A DNA stretch of 64,000 nt from Gemmatimonadota bacterium (GTDB lineage Bacteria > Latescibacterota > UBA2968 > GCA-2709665): the NCBI GenBank assembly GCA_028874335.1, contig JAPPJY010000017.1:1-64000 (forward strand), in the 5' to 3' direction. Position numbers and translations under genes: made by a program. Positions 19,285-28,894 of the stretch are shown piece after piece. Positions within the stretch are counted from its first letter, which is position 1; each line of letters starts with the position of its first letter. The notes under the pieces were generated by a model. It saw nothing but the letters and a program-made list of their open reading frames with translations. It was not told the origin of the DNA and ran no database searches.

Positions 19285-20169
19285 TCAAGTCCCGATAAAC
19301 GTCTCGGGCCACTTCGGCTCGTAGTTGCTCTCGAAGAGCCAGTCAAAGTCCTCCGGAACGATGTGCGTCCGGTCGGGCCGCAGTTTTCGGCGCAGCTTCG
19401 GGAAGAAATCCATCAGCGCGTCGCGCTGGCCGTTCGGGAGTCCGCACGAAACGCCCGCGGCTGCATAGGCCGAGAGCATCGCCTTTCGAGGAACCGTGTC
19501 CTCGTTCTGCCAGGCCGAGTGCAGGCCGGAACTGCACAGGATCAGCATCTGCCCCCTGCGTGCCACCATGGGTGTCGGTTCCTGCTCCAGCCAGGGCGAA
19601 TCCGTCAGATCGGGGACATGCTCCGGATAAGCCGGAGCGCCTTCCTTCGGGCCCGGGCGCACGCCGTGAACACGAGGCAGCATAGCCTTGTGCTCCGGAG
19701 TCAGGACGCGGTTCCAGTATTCCATGATGGGCCGGTGGCTGCCAGGAAGTATGCGCATCGCCCCCCGATGCTCCGGCACATCGTTGAGCCAGAACCAGAG
19801 CTCGGCGCGCATCCTGCGGGGCGTCGCCTGAAAGTCGTCCCACGTGGCCTGAATGTCGGTGTGGCATCCGCCGGCCCACTGGTCTCGCACGCTCCCGAAA
19901 GGCGCTTTGGCAGGGGAACGGCCGTGGGGGGACACGCCCCACCACAGATGTACGGCATCCGCGCGCAACAGGTCCATGGCCACTTCTTCAAAATAGGGGT
20001 GCTGGAAGACGTCGAGGTAGTCCGGTTCTTCGTAGAACGGACGGCCGCTCGCCGTCAGCCGGTCCCACGCGGCTTCGGCCCGGTCAAGCTCGGCGGTTGT
20101 AAACGGGCTGTCGACAGTGACGGCGCCCTGTTCCTCGTATTGTCTCAGTTCCGATTCTGACAGTGCCAT
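19285..20169 (-). CDS. Phytanoyl-CoA dioxygenase family protein
   Basis: A 294-residue Fe(II)/2-oxoglutarate oxygenase of normal PhyH length. H-x-D is in GGCHTDIQATW near residue 100, and the distal His in LCSSGLHSAWQNEDT near 222. I started at the ATG at 20169 (MALSESELRQYEEQGAVTV) because AAGGAG precedes it and PhyH proteins typically begin this way; the open frame continues to 20415 through repeat sequence. It is not clearly similar to the other PhyH gene 1.4 kb away beyond the superfamily level. Substrate unknown. Confidence 0.85.
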   Translation of the reverse strand: MALSESELRQYEEQGAVTVDSPFTTAELDRAEAAWDRLTASGRPFYEEPDYLDVFQHPYFEEVAMDLLRADAVHLWWGVSPHGRSPAKAPFGSVRDQWAGGCHTDIQATWDDFQATPRRMRAELWFWLNDVPEHRGAMRILPGSHRPIMEYWNRVLTPEHKAMLPRVHGVRPGPKEGAPAYPEHVPDLTDSPWLEQEPTPMVARRGQMLILCSSGLHSAWQNEDTVPRKAMLSAYAAAGVSCGLPNGQRDALMDFFPKLRRKLRPDRTHIVPEDFDWLFESNYEPKWPETFIGT

Positions 20170-20261
20170 TCGTTTCTCCTTTGCCTTGGGCGATTTCCCG
20201 TCACTCAGCCCCAACCTAAGAGCTGGAAGCAAATGCGGAAGCCCGTTTGACGGTCCAATCA

Positions 20262-20690
20262 CTCCCCCCTTGAGGGGGAGTCGCAGAAGCCGAGCCGGTT
20301 CCTGACCCTTTGATCCCTGAGCCTGTCGAAGGGTCGAAAGGCCGGCGAAGGCTGATGCGGTGGGGGGTGACGCCCCGAACTCCCTTTCCAGCACTCCGGA
20401 ACCGTTCTCAAACACCTCACGATTTGAGGCGCGCAGGACCCGTCAGCGTTGCTCTATCAAGAACGCATCTCGATTCTCAGTGTAACCCTGACGTGCCGCG
20501 TGCTGGCTGCCGTATTGCTTGTTGCGAAGGAATCGCCAGAGGAGGCTCTCGACGGCGGCCTGGATCTGGCAGAGTGACGGATCACCTGCCAGGGTTTGAC
20601 GGGTATAGCGACGCTTGATCCCCCCACCGGCGCGCCTGCGGGCTGACGCCCTTGGCTTGCCGACTCCCCCTCAAGGGGGGAGTAATGCGC
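20262..20690. repeat. Inverted pair of a CCCCCTTGAGGGGGAG repeat
   Basis: The left unit (20262-20372) reads ACTCCCCCTTGAGGGGGAGT, then CGCAGAAGCCGAGCC, GAGCCTGTCGAAGGG, GGCCGGCGAAGGCTGATGC and GGTGGGGGG. The right unit (about 20612-20690) is a shorter inverted version (CCCCCCACCGG ... CTCCCCCTCAAGGGGGGAG). Further copies lie at 31477-31508 and 31844-31926. Bases 20373-20611 between the units hold no convincing gene. Confidence 0.75.
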
Positions 20691-20964
20691 GATGTCCTTC
20701 GGGATGTCGCAATTGGTCGATCGTAGCCTCGAACCCGTCGTTCTCTTCGTCCGGCCAGGTTCCAAACAGCGTCCTTACGTTCGCCATTGGCTGCACGTTT
20801 TGTGAACGCGCCAACTCCTGGATTGACGGCGATTTCCAAAATGATTGTAAGATCGGCGTTCCTTTCGGCAGTAAGACGGTGGCTTCATTTTGCAGCTGAA
20901 CCGTTTCCAAATGAACGCCGGTCCGTCGCCTGATCACCTGGCGACCGTGAGGCCATTCCACCAT
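20671..20964 (-). CDS. Small hypothetical protein, antitoxin-like composition
   Basis: Up to 97 residues. The central part reads like a real protein: LLPKGTPILQSFWKSP, then SIQELARSQNVQP, and an acidic tail LFGTWPDEENDGFEATIDQL of the sort seen in small antitoxin-like proteins encoded beside PIN toxins. The true start may be a TTG within the first 20 codons. The last codons run into the repeat at 20612-20690. No toxin partner is present. Function not recognised. Confidence 0.35.
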   Translation of the reverse strand: MVEWPHGRQVIRRRTGVHLETVQLQNEATVLLPKGTPILQSFWKSPSIQELARSQNVQPMANVRTLFGTWPDEENDGFEATIDQLRHPEGHRALLPP

Positions 20965-20967
20965 GCA

Positions 20968-21198
20968 TCAATATTGAATCGCATCACGCAGACGAGTTCT
21001 GAGACCGCCGGTATGCTTGGAGTCTGGATTAAAATATACGCAAGCTGGTGAAAAGTCCAATTTAACCGGAATTATAGCCGCACTGAGTCTTCGCAATTCG
21101 CTTCTTAGCGTCGGTGTTGACAGGTGAATCCCAGCGTCGTGGCGGCGTCCCGTGTACGTCTCGACCAATTCCGCCAATCCGCGATTAGCCTCGATCAA
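20968..21198 (-). CDS. Small hypothetical protein, possible transposase remnant
   Basis: A 76-residue frame ending four bases before the next small frame starts. Its first part (LAELVETYTGRRHDAGIHLS, then TPTLRSELRRL) vaguely recalls the helix-turn-helix of IS630-type transposases, the rest does not. It abuts the third copy of the 180-bp repeat. Likely a decayed fragment. Confidence 0.25.
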   Translation of the reverse strand: MIEANRGLAELVETYTGRRHDAGIHLSTPTLRSELRRLSAAIIPVKLDFSPACVYFNPDSKHTGGLRTRLRDAIQY

Positions 21199-21380
21199 AA
21201 AAAATTAACGCGGCGACGCGATAAAACCTTCCGAAATAGGGCGTTATCGACGTATAGAAGGATGTTTTTTCCGTTCACGTCCACTGACCTGGTGTATCCT
21301 GGTAATCCGCCGTCTAATCGCCTTTATTTACAAGCATATATTCGAATTAACGTCCCCGAAGACTTACGAATCAAGGTTAG
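21197..21380 (+). repeat. 180-bp dispersed repeat, copy 3
   Basis: The closest match to copy 1 at 7405-7590: GCCTTTATTTACAAGCA, TTCGAATTAACGTCC and CTTACGAATCAAGGTTAG are shared almost without change, including the final TTAG. It lies upstream of the DUF6880 gene. Bases 21381-21544 hold only the leader of that gene. Confidence 0.88.
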
Positions 21381-21544
21381 AATTCGCCCGTCTCAACGCG
21401 ATAAACAAACAAGCCCAAGGCCGATTTTCGATTCAGGAACTCACAACACGGATTCTTGTCTCTATGTGAGACGGAGGCTATATTGAAAACGGGAATGCCG
21501 CGGGCAGCGACTCAGACGCCAATGGACACGCTTTGGAAGACACG

Positions 21545-22906
21545 ATGAACAAAAAAAAGAAGAACACAGATACGAGAAACCGGCTGATAGAACTGGGACC
21601 GGAACGTCTCACGGATGTCCTGTTGAATCTTGCAGACCGGCATCGAGATGCAGAAGCGATCGTCAAGCGGTTGACGGCGACTCCACAAGAGAATACCAAA
21701 CGCTTCAAGGCAAAGTTGGCCGGGATCAAACGCCGCCGCCGTTTTCTGGGTCGCGGCGCGTCGTTTGCTTTCGCTGATGAACTCAGAGGTCTGCTCCAGG
21801 ATCTACGGGCAGGAATCCACGACTACCTGATGGGTGTAAGGCTGGTGGTTGAATTCTACAAAGCGGATGACGCGATTTTCAGGCAATGTGACGATTCTTA
21901 CGGCAACATTGGTGACATATTTCGGATTGACGCCAGCAATCTGTTTGTTTCGTTTGCCGCCAACTGCGACGACAAGGAAGAGCTAATAGATCTGGTTCTG
22001 GAACTGAACAGGGAGGATGAGTACGGGGTTCGTGATTCGCTGTTTCAGTGCGCGTCGGAGTATTTGCCCGACGAGGCAATGCGAAGTATGGTAGATCGTC
22101 TGTGGGATCTGTCTGGAAAGGAGACTGACGAAGACAGAACCCTGCACTGGATTTCAGGCGTTGAAAGCCTAGCGCGTCAGATGAAAGATGCACCACTCTA
22201 CGAGAAAGCCCGATTGGCTCTTTGGCCCGAACTTTCCGCGGCCGCCTGTATTGACATTGCCCGGATCTATCTGGAAACAGGAGACGCGCAAACGGCGCTT
22301 ACATGGCTTCGCAGGATTCCGAATAGAGACCATTTCAAAGTTCACGAACAAGATGACCTGTTGTTGACCATCTACAAGACAATCGGCGATCAGGAGAAAA
22401 TGGAGAGCGTCGCCTGGCGCATATTCCGTCGAGATCGCACCGAACATACCCTCGCATGCCTTCTGGATGCAGTCGGTGAAGACCTGCGCGATCAGGTGAT
22501 CGAGGGTGAGATTCAAGCCATCCTTGAATCCGACCACCTTTCCTACTCTGACGCGACGTTTTTGATTGAAATCAATCATCTTGACGAGGCTGAATCCTAC
22601 TTGCTGGATAGATGGGAACTGCTCGATGGCGATCACTATTCAGGCCTTCTGCCTCTGGCGGATCACATGGAAGCGAGCAGGAGATGGGTCACGGCAAGTG
22701 TTCTCTACCGCGCACTCCTGGATTCTGTCCTTAGACGGGGTAAGTCCAAGTACTACACTCACGGTGTGCGTTATCTAAAGAAGCTGGATACACTCGATCT
22801 CCGGATCCATGACTGGAGGAATATCTCGCCTCATCATGAGTACACGCAGGTACTGCGAAAGAACCATGGTCGAAAGACAAGCTTCTGGTCAAGGTACGAA
22901 AAATGA
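21545..22906 (+). CDS. DUF6880 family protein
   Basis: A 453-residue cytosolic protein. The opening (RLIELGPERLTDVLLNLADR) fits the DUF6880 family. The rest is a chain of amphipathic helical pairs resembling TPR repeats, for instance AACIDIARIYLETGDAQTAL near residue 230 and TFLIEINHLDEAESYLL near 335. I used the ATG at 21545 preceded by GGAAGA; a TTG 12 bases earlier is possible. The family has no established function. It stands alone, tail-to-tail with the RND exporter operon, next to a dispersed repeat. Confidence 0.75.
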   Translation: MNKKKKNTDTRNRLIELGPERLTDVLLNLADRHRDAEAIVKRLTATPQENTKRFKAKLAGIKRRRRFLGRGASFAFADELRGLLQDLRAGIHDYLMGVRLVVEFYKADDAIFRQCDDSYGNIGDIFRIDASNLFVSFAANCDDKEELIDLVLELNREDEYGVRDSLFQCASEYLPDEAMRSMVDRLWDLSGKETDEDRTLHWISGVESLARQMKDAPLYEKARLALWPELSAAACIDIARIYLETGDAQTALTWLRRIPNRDHFKVHEQDDLLLTIYKTIGDQEKMESVAWRIFRRDRTEHTLACLLDAVGEDLRDQVIEGEIQAILESDHLSYSDATFLIEINHLDEAESYLLDRWELLDGDHYSGLLPLADHMEASRRWVTASVLYRALLDSVLRRGKSKYYTHGVRYLKKLDTLDLRIHDWRNISPHHEYTQVLRKNHGRKTSFWSRYEK

Positions 22907-22960
22907 GATCGACCCGCATCGGACGCCACTTTGTTGCCGACGATACGATTCCAACAGCCG

Positions 22961-25900
22961 TTACGCAGGCGTTTTAATACCTGGTCGGTCCGCCCTCTGA
23001 CGCGCCTTTTTCCTTTCCCGTTTGATATCGTCCAGGGCCGCCATGAAGCACGGGATGACAAATAACGTCAGGATTGTCGAAACCAGCAATCCGAAAAGGA
23101 TGACGTTCGCCAGCGGCGACCAGAGGGCCGACTTTCCTCCGATGCCGATCGCCATGGGCAGCAGGCCCGAGATCGTCGTTACCGACGTCAGGATGATCGG
23201 TCGCAGCCGCAGTCGTCCCGCGTTGACAATGCTCCGCCAGATGTTCGTCACGGAGCCGTCCTTTCTGCGCCGCCTGTTGATGAATGCGACCATGACAATG
23301 GCGTCGTTTACAACGATACCCGCCAGCCCGACAAACCCGAACATCGCGGTCAGACTGAACGGATTCCCCGAAATCAGCAGGCCGAGCAGCGCGCCGATGA
23401 TCGCGAACGGCACGGCAGTCAGGATGACCAGCGGCTGCGCGTACGAGTTGAACTGCGACCCGAGAATCACAAACATCAGGATCACGCTGATGACGAAAAG
23501 AGCCGCGATATCTTCGAACGCTTCCATGAAGTCCGTGAACTCGCCCCCGATCACGAAGTTCACGTCGGAGTAGCGAGCCTCGATCGACGGAAAGATTTCG
23601 AGCATTCTGGCGTTGATCCGGTCCAGTGACGTTTCGGATTCATCGATTTCCCCGGTTACGAAAATGGTCCGCTTCTGGTCGAAGCGCTGAATCTGCGTCC
23701 GGCCCGGCCCGATCGAGAACGAGACCATGTCCCGCAGCGCCACCGTGCTGCCGCTCGAGTTCGTTACCTGCACGTTCAGCACGTCCTCTACAGCCGACCG
23801 TTCCTTCCGGTCGTACTGCACGATGACGCCAACCTCTTCGTCTCCGTCCCTGAATTTCGTCGCCTCCACGCCGTCGAACGCGTATCGGACGTTCAGGGCG
23901 ACCTCCCGCGCCGAGAACCCGTACAGGGCCGCGCGCACTTCGTCCACTTCGATCCGGATCGCGTCCTTGCCCGGCGGGAAGTCGTCGGTCACCTCGACCG
24001 TGCCCGGGATCCGGCGCAGCGAGTCCTGAAGCGCTAGCGCCGCTTCCTTCATGCGATCGAGATAGCGGCCCTGGACCTTCACTGATATGGGCTTGCCTTC
24101 AGGGGGTCCGCCGGTGAATTTTTCGAAGACAACGGACGCGGGCCCGGCGATGTGCTCCGTGCGCTCCCGGAGCACGGCAATCAGGTCGTCCGAAATTCTT
24201 GCGCGCTCTTCCCTGGGCTTCAGCTGTACGATGACCTGGGAGACGCTCTTTCGGGTCACCCACTCGGTGTTGCTCTGCAGCAGGCCGACGTTGGTGACCA
24301 CGCCCGCGACGTCCGCGTCGGAAAGCCGGAGCGCCTCGGCCTCGTAGGCGCGGGTGACGCGGTCAGACTCCTCCAGGCTGGTTCCTTCAGGGAACTTGAT
24401 GAGCACCTTGAACGCGTCGAATTCCTCGCCGGAATAGAAATCCACGCCGAGAAGCGGGATGAGCATCAAAGCGCCGGCCAGCACGGCGACAAGGCATCCG
24501 ATGACCCAGTAGCGCCGCCGCAGGGTACGGACCAGCAGGCGACCGTAGATCCGGCGGAGCCTCCTGAAGAACGGCTGTTCGCCCCGCTTGTGGGCATTGG
24601 ACCGCCGGGTCCATTCCGCATAGTGTGAGGGCAGAAGGACGAACGCCTCGAATACGGAGGCGGCCAGCGCCAGCGCGAAGGTCAGCGGGATGACCCGCAT
24701 GAACTTGCCCATCACGTCCGGCAGAAGGATCAACGGAAGGAAAGCGGCGACGTTGGTGCCCACCGAGCTGAGGATCGGCTTTGTCACTTCGTCAGTACCG
24801 AGGACCGCGGACTCGCTGGCGCTGCGGCCCCGCAGCCGGTACCGGTGACAGTTCTCGATCACGATGATGGCGTCATCCACGATGATGCCGAGCACCATCA
24901 CCATGGCGAACAGCGTGCTCCCGTTGATGGTATAGCCGGAAAAACTCAACAGGATGAAGGTAATGAAGAATGAGATGGGGATGCCGAGCGTCGCAAGGAA
25001 GGCGTTCCAGGACCCCAGGAAGAGCCACAGAACGAGTGAGATGAGGATCATCCCGGTGACTGCGTTGTTCCGGAGCGCATCGATCACCCGGTTGATGTAG
25101 ACGGAATTGTCGTCCGTAAAGCTGAAGCTGATTCCGTCCGGTACCCGGTCTTCATAACGGCTGACCGTTTCCTTGACGGCCAGGATGACGTCGTTTGTAT
25201 TGGCGTCGGTCGTCTTCGACAAAGAGAACGTGATTGAAGGTTCGCCGTTCAGGCGGGAAAGGACCCTGGGCTCTTCGCGGCGGTCCGTGACTCTCGCGAC
25301 GTCACGGATTCTCACAGTCTCCCCGCCCGGCGCCGCCCGGACGATGGTCTCGCGAATTTCCTCCACGCTCCGGTACTCGGCCACGGACCGGATCGCATAT
25401 TCCTTTGCACGGTAGGTGAGGGTACCTCCGGGCACGTTCAGGTTCCTCGCCTGCAGCGCCCGTACCACGTCCAGGACCGACAGACCGCGGGCTGTCAGCC
25501 TGGTGGGGTCCACCTCGATCCAGATTTCACGCTCGGGAAGGCCGGAAACCTGGCTCCTGGCGACACCCGATAGCTTCTTCAGGTCCTCCTCGAGATCCTC
25601 CGCGACAATCTGCGCGTTCTCTTCCGGTATCGTATACGCCATGTTGACCGTGAGAATGGGCAGGAAATCGCCGCTGTCGAAGTCGTCCACGTCCGGGTCC
25701 TCGGCCTCATCCGGAAGGTCCACCCGGTCGATGCGCGCCTTGAGGTCCGTGTAGATCTCCCTGAATTCCGACTCCGACATGTCTTCGAACTTGACCAGGA
25801 ACAGGGCGAGCCCTTCGGCCGCCGAGGACTGCAGCTCATCGAGCTTGTCCAGATCGTGGATCTCCGCTTCGACGGGTTCGACAATCAGGCTCTCCACCTC

Positions 25901-26071
25901 TTCGGGACTCGCGCCCGGGTACGGAATCGAGACAATCACCCAGTTGAAGTCAATCTGCGGGTTCAATTCCTGCGGCATGCTGACGAGACTGATGGCGCCA
26001 AAGCAGAACAGTCCGACCATGACCAGGTTCACAAAAACCGGATTTCGGACTGAAAATCTCGCTATCGACAT
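22961..26071 (-). CDS. RND family efflux transporter, inner-membrane pump
   Basis: A 1036-residue resistance-nodulation-division pump with an N-terminal helix, a large periplasmic loop, a block of helices, and the same again. TM4 carries GIIVDDAIIVIENCHR with the two proton-relay Asp, typical of the HAE-1 multidrug branch. RND pumps export drugs or lipophilic compounds driven by protons. It is the last gene of a TolC-adaptor-pump operon and starts 45 bases after the adaptor stop. The substrate is not predictable. Confidence 0.94.
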   Translation of the reverse strand: MSIARFSVRNPVFVNLVMVGLFCFGAISLVSMPQELNPQIDFNWVIVSIPYPGASPEEVESLIVEPVEAEIHDLDKLDELQSSAAEGLALFLVKFEDMSESEFREIYTDLKARIDRVDLPDEAEDPDVDDFDSGDFLPILTVNMAYTIPEENAQIVAEDLEEDLKKLSGVARSQVSGLPEREIWIEVDPTRLTARGLSVLDVVRALQARNLNVPGGTLTYRAKEYAIRSVAEYRSVEEIRETIVRAAPGGETVRIRDVARVTDRREEPRVLSRLNGEPSITFSLSKTTDANTNDVILAVKETVSRYEDRVPDGISFSFTDDNSVYINRVIDALRNNAVTGMILISLVLWLFLGSWNAFLATLGIPISFFITFILLSFSGYTINGSTLFAMVMVLGIIVDDAIIVIENCHRYRLRGRSASESAVLGTDEVTKPILSSVGTNVAAFLPLILLPDVMGKFMRVIPLTFALALAASVFEAFVLLPSHYAEWTRRSNAHKRGEQPFFRRLRRIYGRLLVRTLRRRYWVIGCLVAVLAGALMLIPLLGVDFYSGEEFDAFKVLIKFPEGTSLEESDRVTRAYEAEALRLSDADVAGVVTNVGLLQSNTEWVTRKSVSQVIVQLKPREERARISDDLIAVLRERTEHIAGPASVVFEKFTGGPPEGKPISVKVQGRYLDRMKEAALALQDSLRRIPGTVEVTDDFPPGKDAIRIEVDEVRAALYGFSAREVALNVRYAFDGVEATKFRDGDEEVGVIVQYDRKERSAVEDVLNVQVTNSSGSTVALRDMVSFSIGPGRTQIQRFDQKRTIFVTGEIDESETSLDRINARMLEIFPSIEARYSDVNFVIGGEFTDFMEAFEDIAALFVISVILMFVILGSQFNSYAQPLVILTAVPFAIIGALLGLLISGNPFSLTAMFGFVGLAGIVVNDAIVMVAFINRRRRKDGSVTNIWRSIVNAGRLRLRPIILTSVTTISGLLPMAIGIGGKSALWSPLANVILFGLLVSTILTLFVIPCFMAALDDIKRERKKARQRADRPGIKTPA

Positions 26072-26116
26072 ATCTGGAATGCCTTATGTTTCGAAACCCT
26101 TCTACCTACATCGCAT

Positions 26117-27226
26117 CTATGGTAAGTCGCGAACCGTCACGTGCGTCGCCGCCCCCAGACGGTTCATGCCCTCCACGACAATTGAATCCCCCTCCTCGAG
26201 ACCCGCTTCCACGGCGACGTGGGCGCCGAACGTCTCCCGCGTCTTCACCTCTGTAAGCCGCGCGATACCGTCCCGGATCTGATAGACGTACTCCTTGCCG
26301 TCCCTGGCGACCACCGCGTTTCCGGGAACGACGAACTGAAGCCCTGAACCCCCCAGAATCACGCGGCATCGGGCCGTCATTCCCGCGCGAATGGTCATGC
26401 CGGGCGTATTCGGCAGGTGGACCTCGACGGGAAACGCGCCTGTAGCCTCCTCGGCCTGGGGGGAAACGTAACGGACGTACCCATCGAAGGTCCGGCCTCC
26501 CAGCGCGTCGACGGTTACACGTACGGACCCGCCCGGCGTTACCCGGCCGATGGCCGCCTGTGGGATGCCGAGATTGATCTTCATCGTTGTCAGATCGACC
26601 ACCCGGTACGCTGCCTTGCCGACCGACATCATCGCGCCCCGTTCGATGTACTTCCTGGATACCCATCCGTCGATCGGGCTGGTCAGCCGCGTGTCTTCAA
26701 ATCCCTTCCGGGCGCGGCTCAGTTCCGCCTGGTTCGATTTCAGTTCGGCTTCCGCGGATTTGACGGCAAACCGGGACGTCTCGAACGCCAGCCTGGAGAT
26801 GTCCCCCGAGTCGAGGAGCTGACCGTCGCTCTCGAAATTCAGTTGCGCGATCTTCAGCTGGTTCCGCGCGGAGAGGACCTGCGCCTCCGCGTGTTCCAGC
26901 CGGCTTGCGGCCACGCGGTCGTCGATCACGGCGAGGGTATCGCCCGCTGCCACGCGATGCCCGACGCCAGCCGGTACGCGGATCAGCCGGCCGCCGGCTT
27001 CCGCAACCACGTCCACCGCCCGGTGCGGCGCGATCACGCCCGTGACCTCAACGGCCTCTTCCACGTGTTCCTGCCGCACAACCCTGGCCCTGACCGGCAC
27101 CGCCCGGATCGTATCCACGCCGGGGTCGGCCGTTACGCCTGAATTGGCGTCCTCCTGCGGTCCGCACGAAATCACGCAAAAGCAAAGCGTGAGTGCCGCG
27201 AAGTTTACTGTATCCTTGTATTTCAT
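26117..27226 (-). CDS. RND periplasmic adaptor (HlyD/MFP), lipoprotein
   Basis: A 369-residue membrane fusion protein. It has a lipoprotein signal (hydrophobic N-terminus ending VISCGP, the Cys near residue 21), a biotinyl-lipoyl-like half (DVVAEAGGRLIRVPAGVGHR), a helical hairpin and a beta-barrel (TSPIDGWVSRKYIERGAMMS). It bridges pump and outer-membrane channel. The ATG overlaps the stop of the upstream TolC-like gene by four bases (ATGA), so the two are translationally coupled. Confidence 0.92.
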   Translation of the reverse strand: MKYKDTVNFAALTLCFCVISCGPQEDANSGVTADPGVDTIRAVPVRARVVRQEHVEEAVEVTGVIAPHRAVDVVAEAGGRLIRVPAGVGHRVAAGDTLAVIDDRVAASRLEHAEAQVLSARNQLKIAQLNFESDGQLLDSGDISRLAFETSRFAVKSAEAELKSNQAELSRARKGFEDTRLTSPIDGWVSRKYIERGAMMSVGKAAYRVVDLTTMKINLGIPQAAIGRVTPGGSVRVTVDALGGRTFDGYVRYVSPQAEEATGAFPVEVHLPNTPGMTIRAGMTARCRVILGGSGLQFVVPGNAVVARDGKEYVYQIRDGIARLTEVKTRETFGAHVAVEAGLEEGDSIVVEGMNRLGAATHVTVRDLP

Positions 27227-28635
27227 TCTGACTCCACGATTTCCTCGACCAGCTCGTCGAGGCCGCCCATCAGGTAGCGCAGCTCGATCACCGCCGAGGT
27301 GAGGTCGAATTGCGTCGTAATCTCCAGTAATCTGGCGTTCTGCAGGTTCAGCTTCGCGTCGATCACGTCCAGGTTCGAAGCCCGTCCCATTTCCTTTTCC
27401 CGGGAGACGATCCGGTAGTTGTTCTCGTTGAACGCCAGGCTGGTTCCGATCAGTTCGCGCTGGGTTTTCAGATTGACGATCCGATTGACCGTCTCGCCGA
27501 GCGCCTGCCGCGTTTCGTCGACGAGGTCGGAGAAGCGTGTATCCTGAGCGCGGTAACTGAATTGCGCGGACTTCAGCCGCGAGAGATTGCGGAACCCGGT
27601 GAACAGCGGTACCGACAGATTGAGCATGACCGTCGAAGGTCTGTATTCGTCCAGCGCCAGCGTGTCGTTTCTCCGCCAGGCCGTGGAATAGCTGAGAGAG
27701 ACGTCGGGCAGATAGCTCGAATATTGCCCCCGATAGACAAGGCGGCTGCGTTCGCGGTCCTGTTCGGCCGCCGCGAGCATGGCGTTTCCGTTCACGAGCG
27801 TGCGGCTGTCCACGCCCGCAAGCTTCCGGATTTCCGCTTCAGACAGGCCCGCCACCCGCGTTACCTCTGCCTCGAGCCGGTCCGGGACCCGGTCTGCCAG
27901 CGCATCGGCGTGCAGCGTACGGAGGTTGAGCAGCCTGCGCAGGCGGACCGTCGCATCGCGCAACGCGGACTCGCCCGCGGCCACGCTGCTCTTCTGCCCC
28001 TGGTGTTCCACCTGCCACCGCAGCAGGTCCAGCTTCGAATATCTGCCCGCGCGGTGCATCCTTTCCGCCTTTTCCACGTTCAGCCCGGTGAGGACGAGGA
28101 ACTCACGCTGCAATTCTAGCATCGCGCCGCGTTTCAGCACCTCCAGGTAACCTGACGTGACCTGGAGCAGGATCCGGTCCCGTATGGCTTCCCGGGTCCG
28201 TTCGGCCGCGGCCTGTCCGGTGGTTGCAACGGAAAGGCCGTTGATCAGTTCGGCGTCGAAGATCGGAATGTGCGCCTGGAACGACGAGTAGTAGGAGGTG
28301 CGGAACGCCACTCGCGGTACCGGGATCTCGGGAGGGAAATACCTGGAAAAGTCCCGCTCCGCCAGCGTCTGCTCGTCAATCCGCGTCACCTCCGTGTTGA
28401 AGCTGACCCGTGGCGCGAACTGCGACCAGGCGTTCCGGCGGTCCCAGTTCGCCTTCTCCGCCGCGAACCTCGCGGCCTGCAATTGGCGGTTGCTGGAGAG
28501 AGCCTGCTTCAGGCACGCTTCCAGGGTCATCCGGGATCCATCCGCGGGACCTGCTTCGGAGGGAACGACAGACAGACATAGGGCAGCGGCCATCACGACG
28601 AGAACGCACGGCCGGCGATCAAGAACAGATTTCAT
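27223..28635 (-). CDS. TolC-family outer membrane efflux protein
   Basis: A 470-residue outer-membrane channel with a signal peptide (MKSVLDRRPCVLVVMAAALC) and two repeats of the OEP domain rich in long helices. TLEACLKQALSSNRQLQAAR is the typical first repeat opening. The ATG at 28635 has GGAG six bases upstream; a longer frame to 28788 would bury the signal peptide. It is the first gene of the tripartite exporter operon, transcribed leftward. Confidence 0.92.
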   Translation of the reverse strand: MKSVLDRRPCVLVVMAAALCLSVVPSEAGPADGSRMTLEACLKQALSSNRQLQAARFAAEKANWDRRNAWSQFAPRVSFNTEVTRIDEQTLAERDFSRYFPPEIPVPRVAFRTSYYSSFQAHIPIFDAELINGLSVATTGQAAAERTREAIRDRILLQVTSGYLEVLKRGAMLELQREFLVLTGLNVEKAERMHRAGRYSKLDLLRWQVEHQGQKSSVAAGESALRDATVRLRRLLNLRTLHADALADRVPDRLEAEVTRVAGLSEAEIRKLAGVDSRTLVNGNAMLAAAEQDRERSRLVYRGQYSSYLPDVSLSYSTAWRRNDTLALDEYRPSTVMLNLSVPLFTGFRNLSRLKSAQFSYRAQDTRFSDLVDETRQALGETVNRIVNLKTQRELIGTSLAFNENNYRIVSREKEMGRASNLDVIDAKLNLQNARLLEITTQFDLTSAVIELRYLMGGLDELVEEIVESE

Positions 28636-28678
28636 AGAGCACTCCATAGATAGACAATCAGCAGCCAGCGTACAGCCG

Positions 28679-28894
28679 TCAGCCCATTTTGTAGGCGCGT
28701 ACCGGCAGCGCCTCCGTCTCAAGCGTAGAAAGATCGAGACGCCTGGAAGCCGCGTCGATGTCGAAACCGACGACGTCCCCGTTGGCATCGAGATCGACGT
28801 TCAACCCGTTCGCGACTTCTCGCGTCTCCGTGCCCGGACCTGATTTAAACTCGACATACAGGCTATCGGTTTCGGGATAGTAGCGGAGTTTCAT
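28679..28894 (-). CDS. DUF2283 domain protein
   Basis: A 71-residue protein starting at the ATG at 28894 (MKLRYYPETDSLYVEFK) with AAAGGAA upstream. The tyrosine-rich beginning, the GLNVDLDANGDVVGFDIDAAS core and the length are those of DUF2283. Genes of this family are often beside a DUF4258 or toxin gene, but none is seen here. Function unknown; possibly an orphan antitoxin. Confidence 0.8.
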   Translation of the reverse strand: MKLRYYPETDSLYVEFKSGPGTETREVANGLNVDLDANGDVVGFDIDAASRRLDLSTLETEALPVRAYKMG

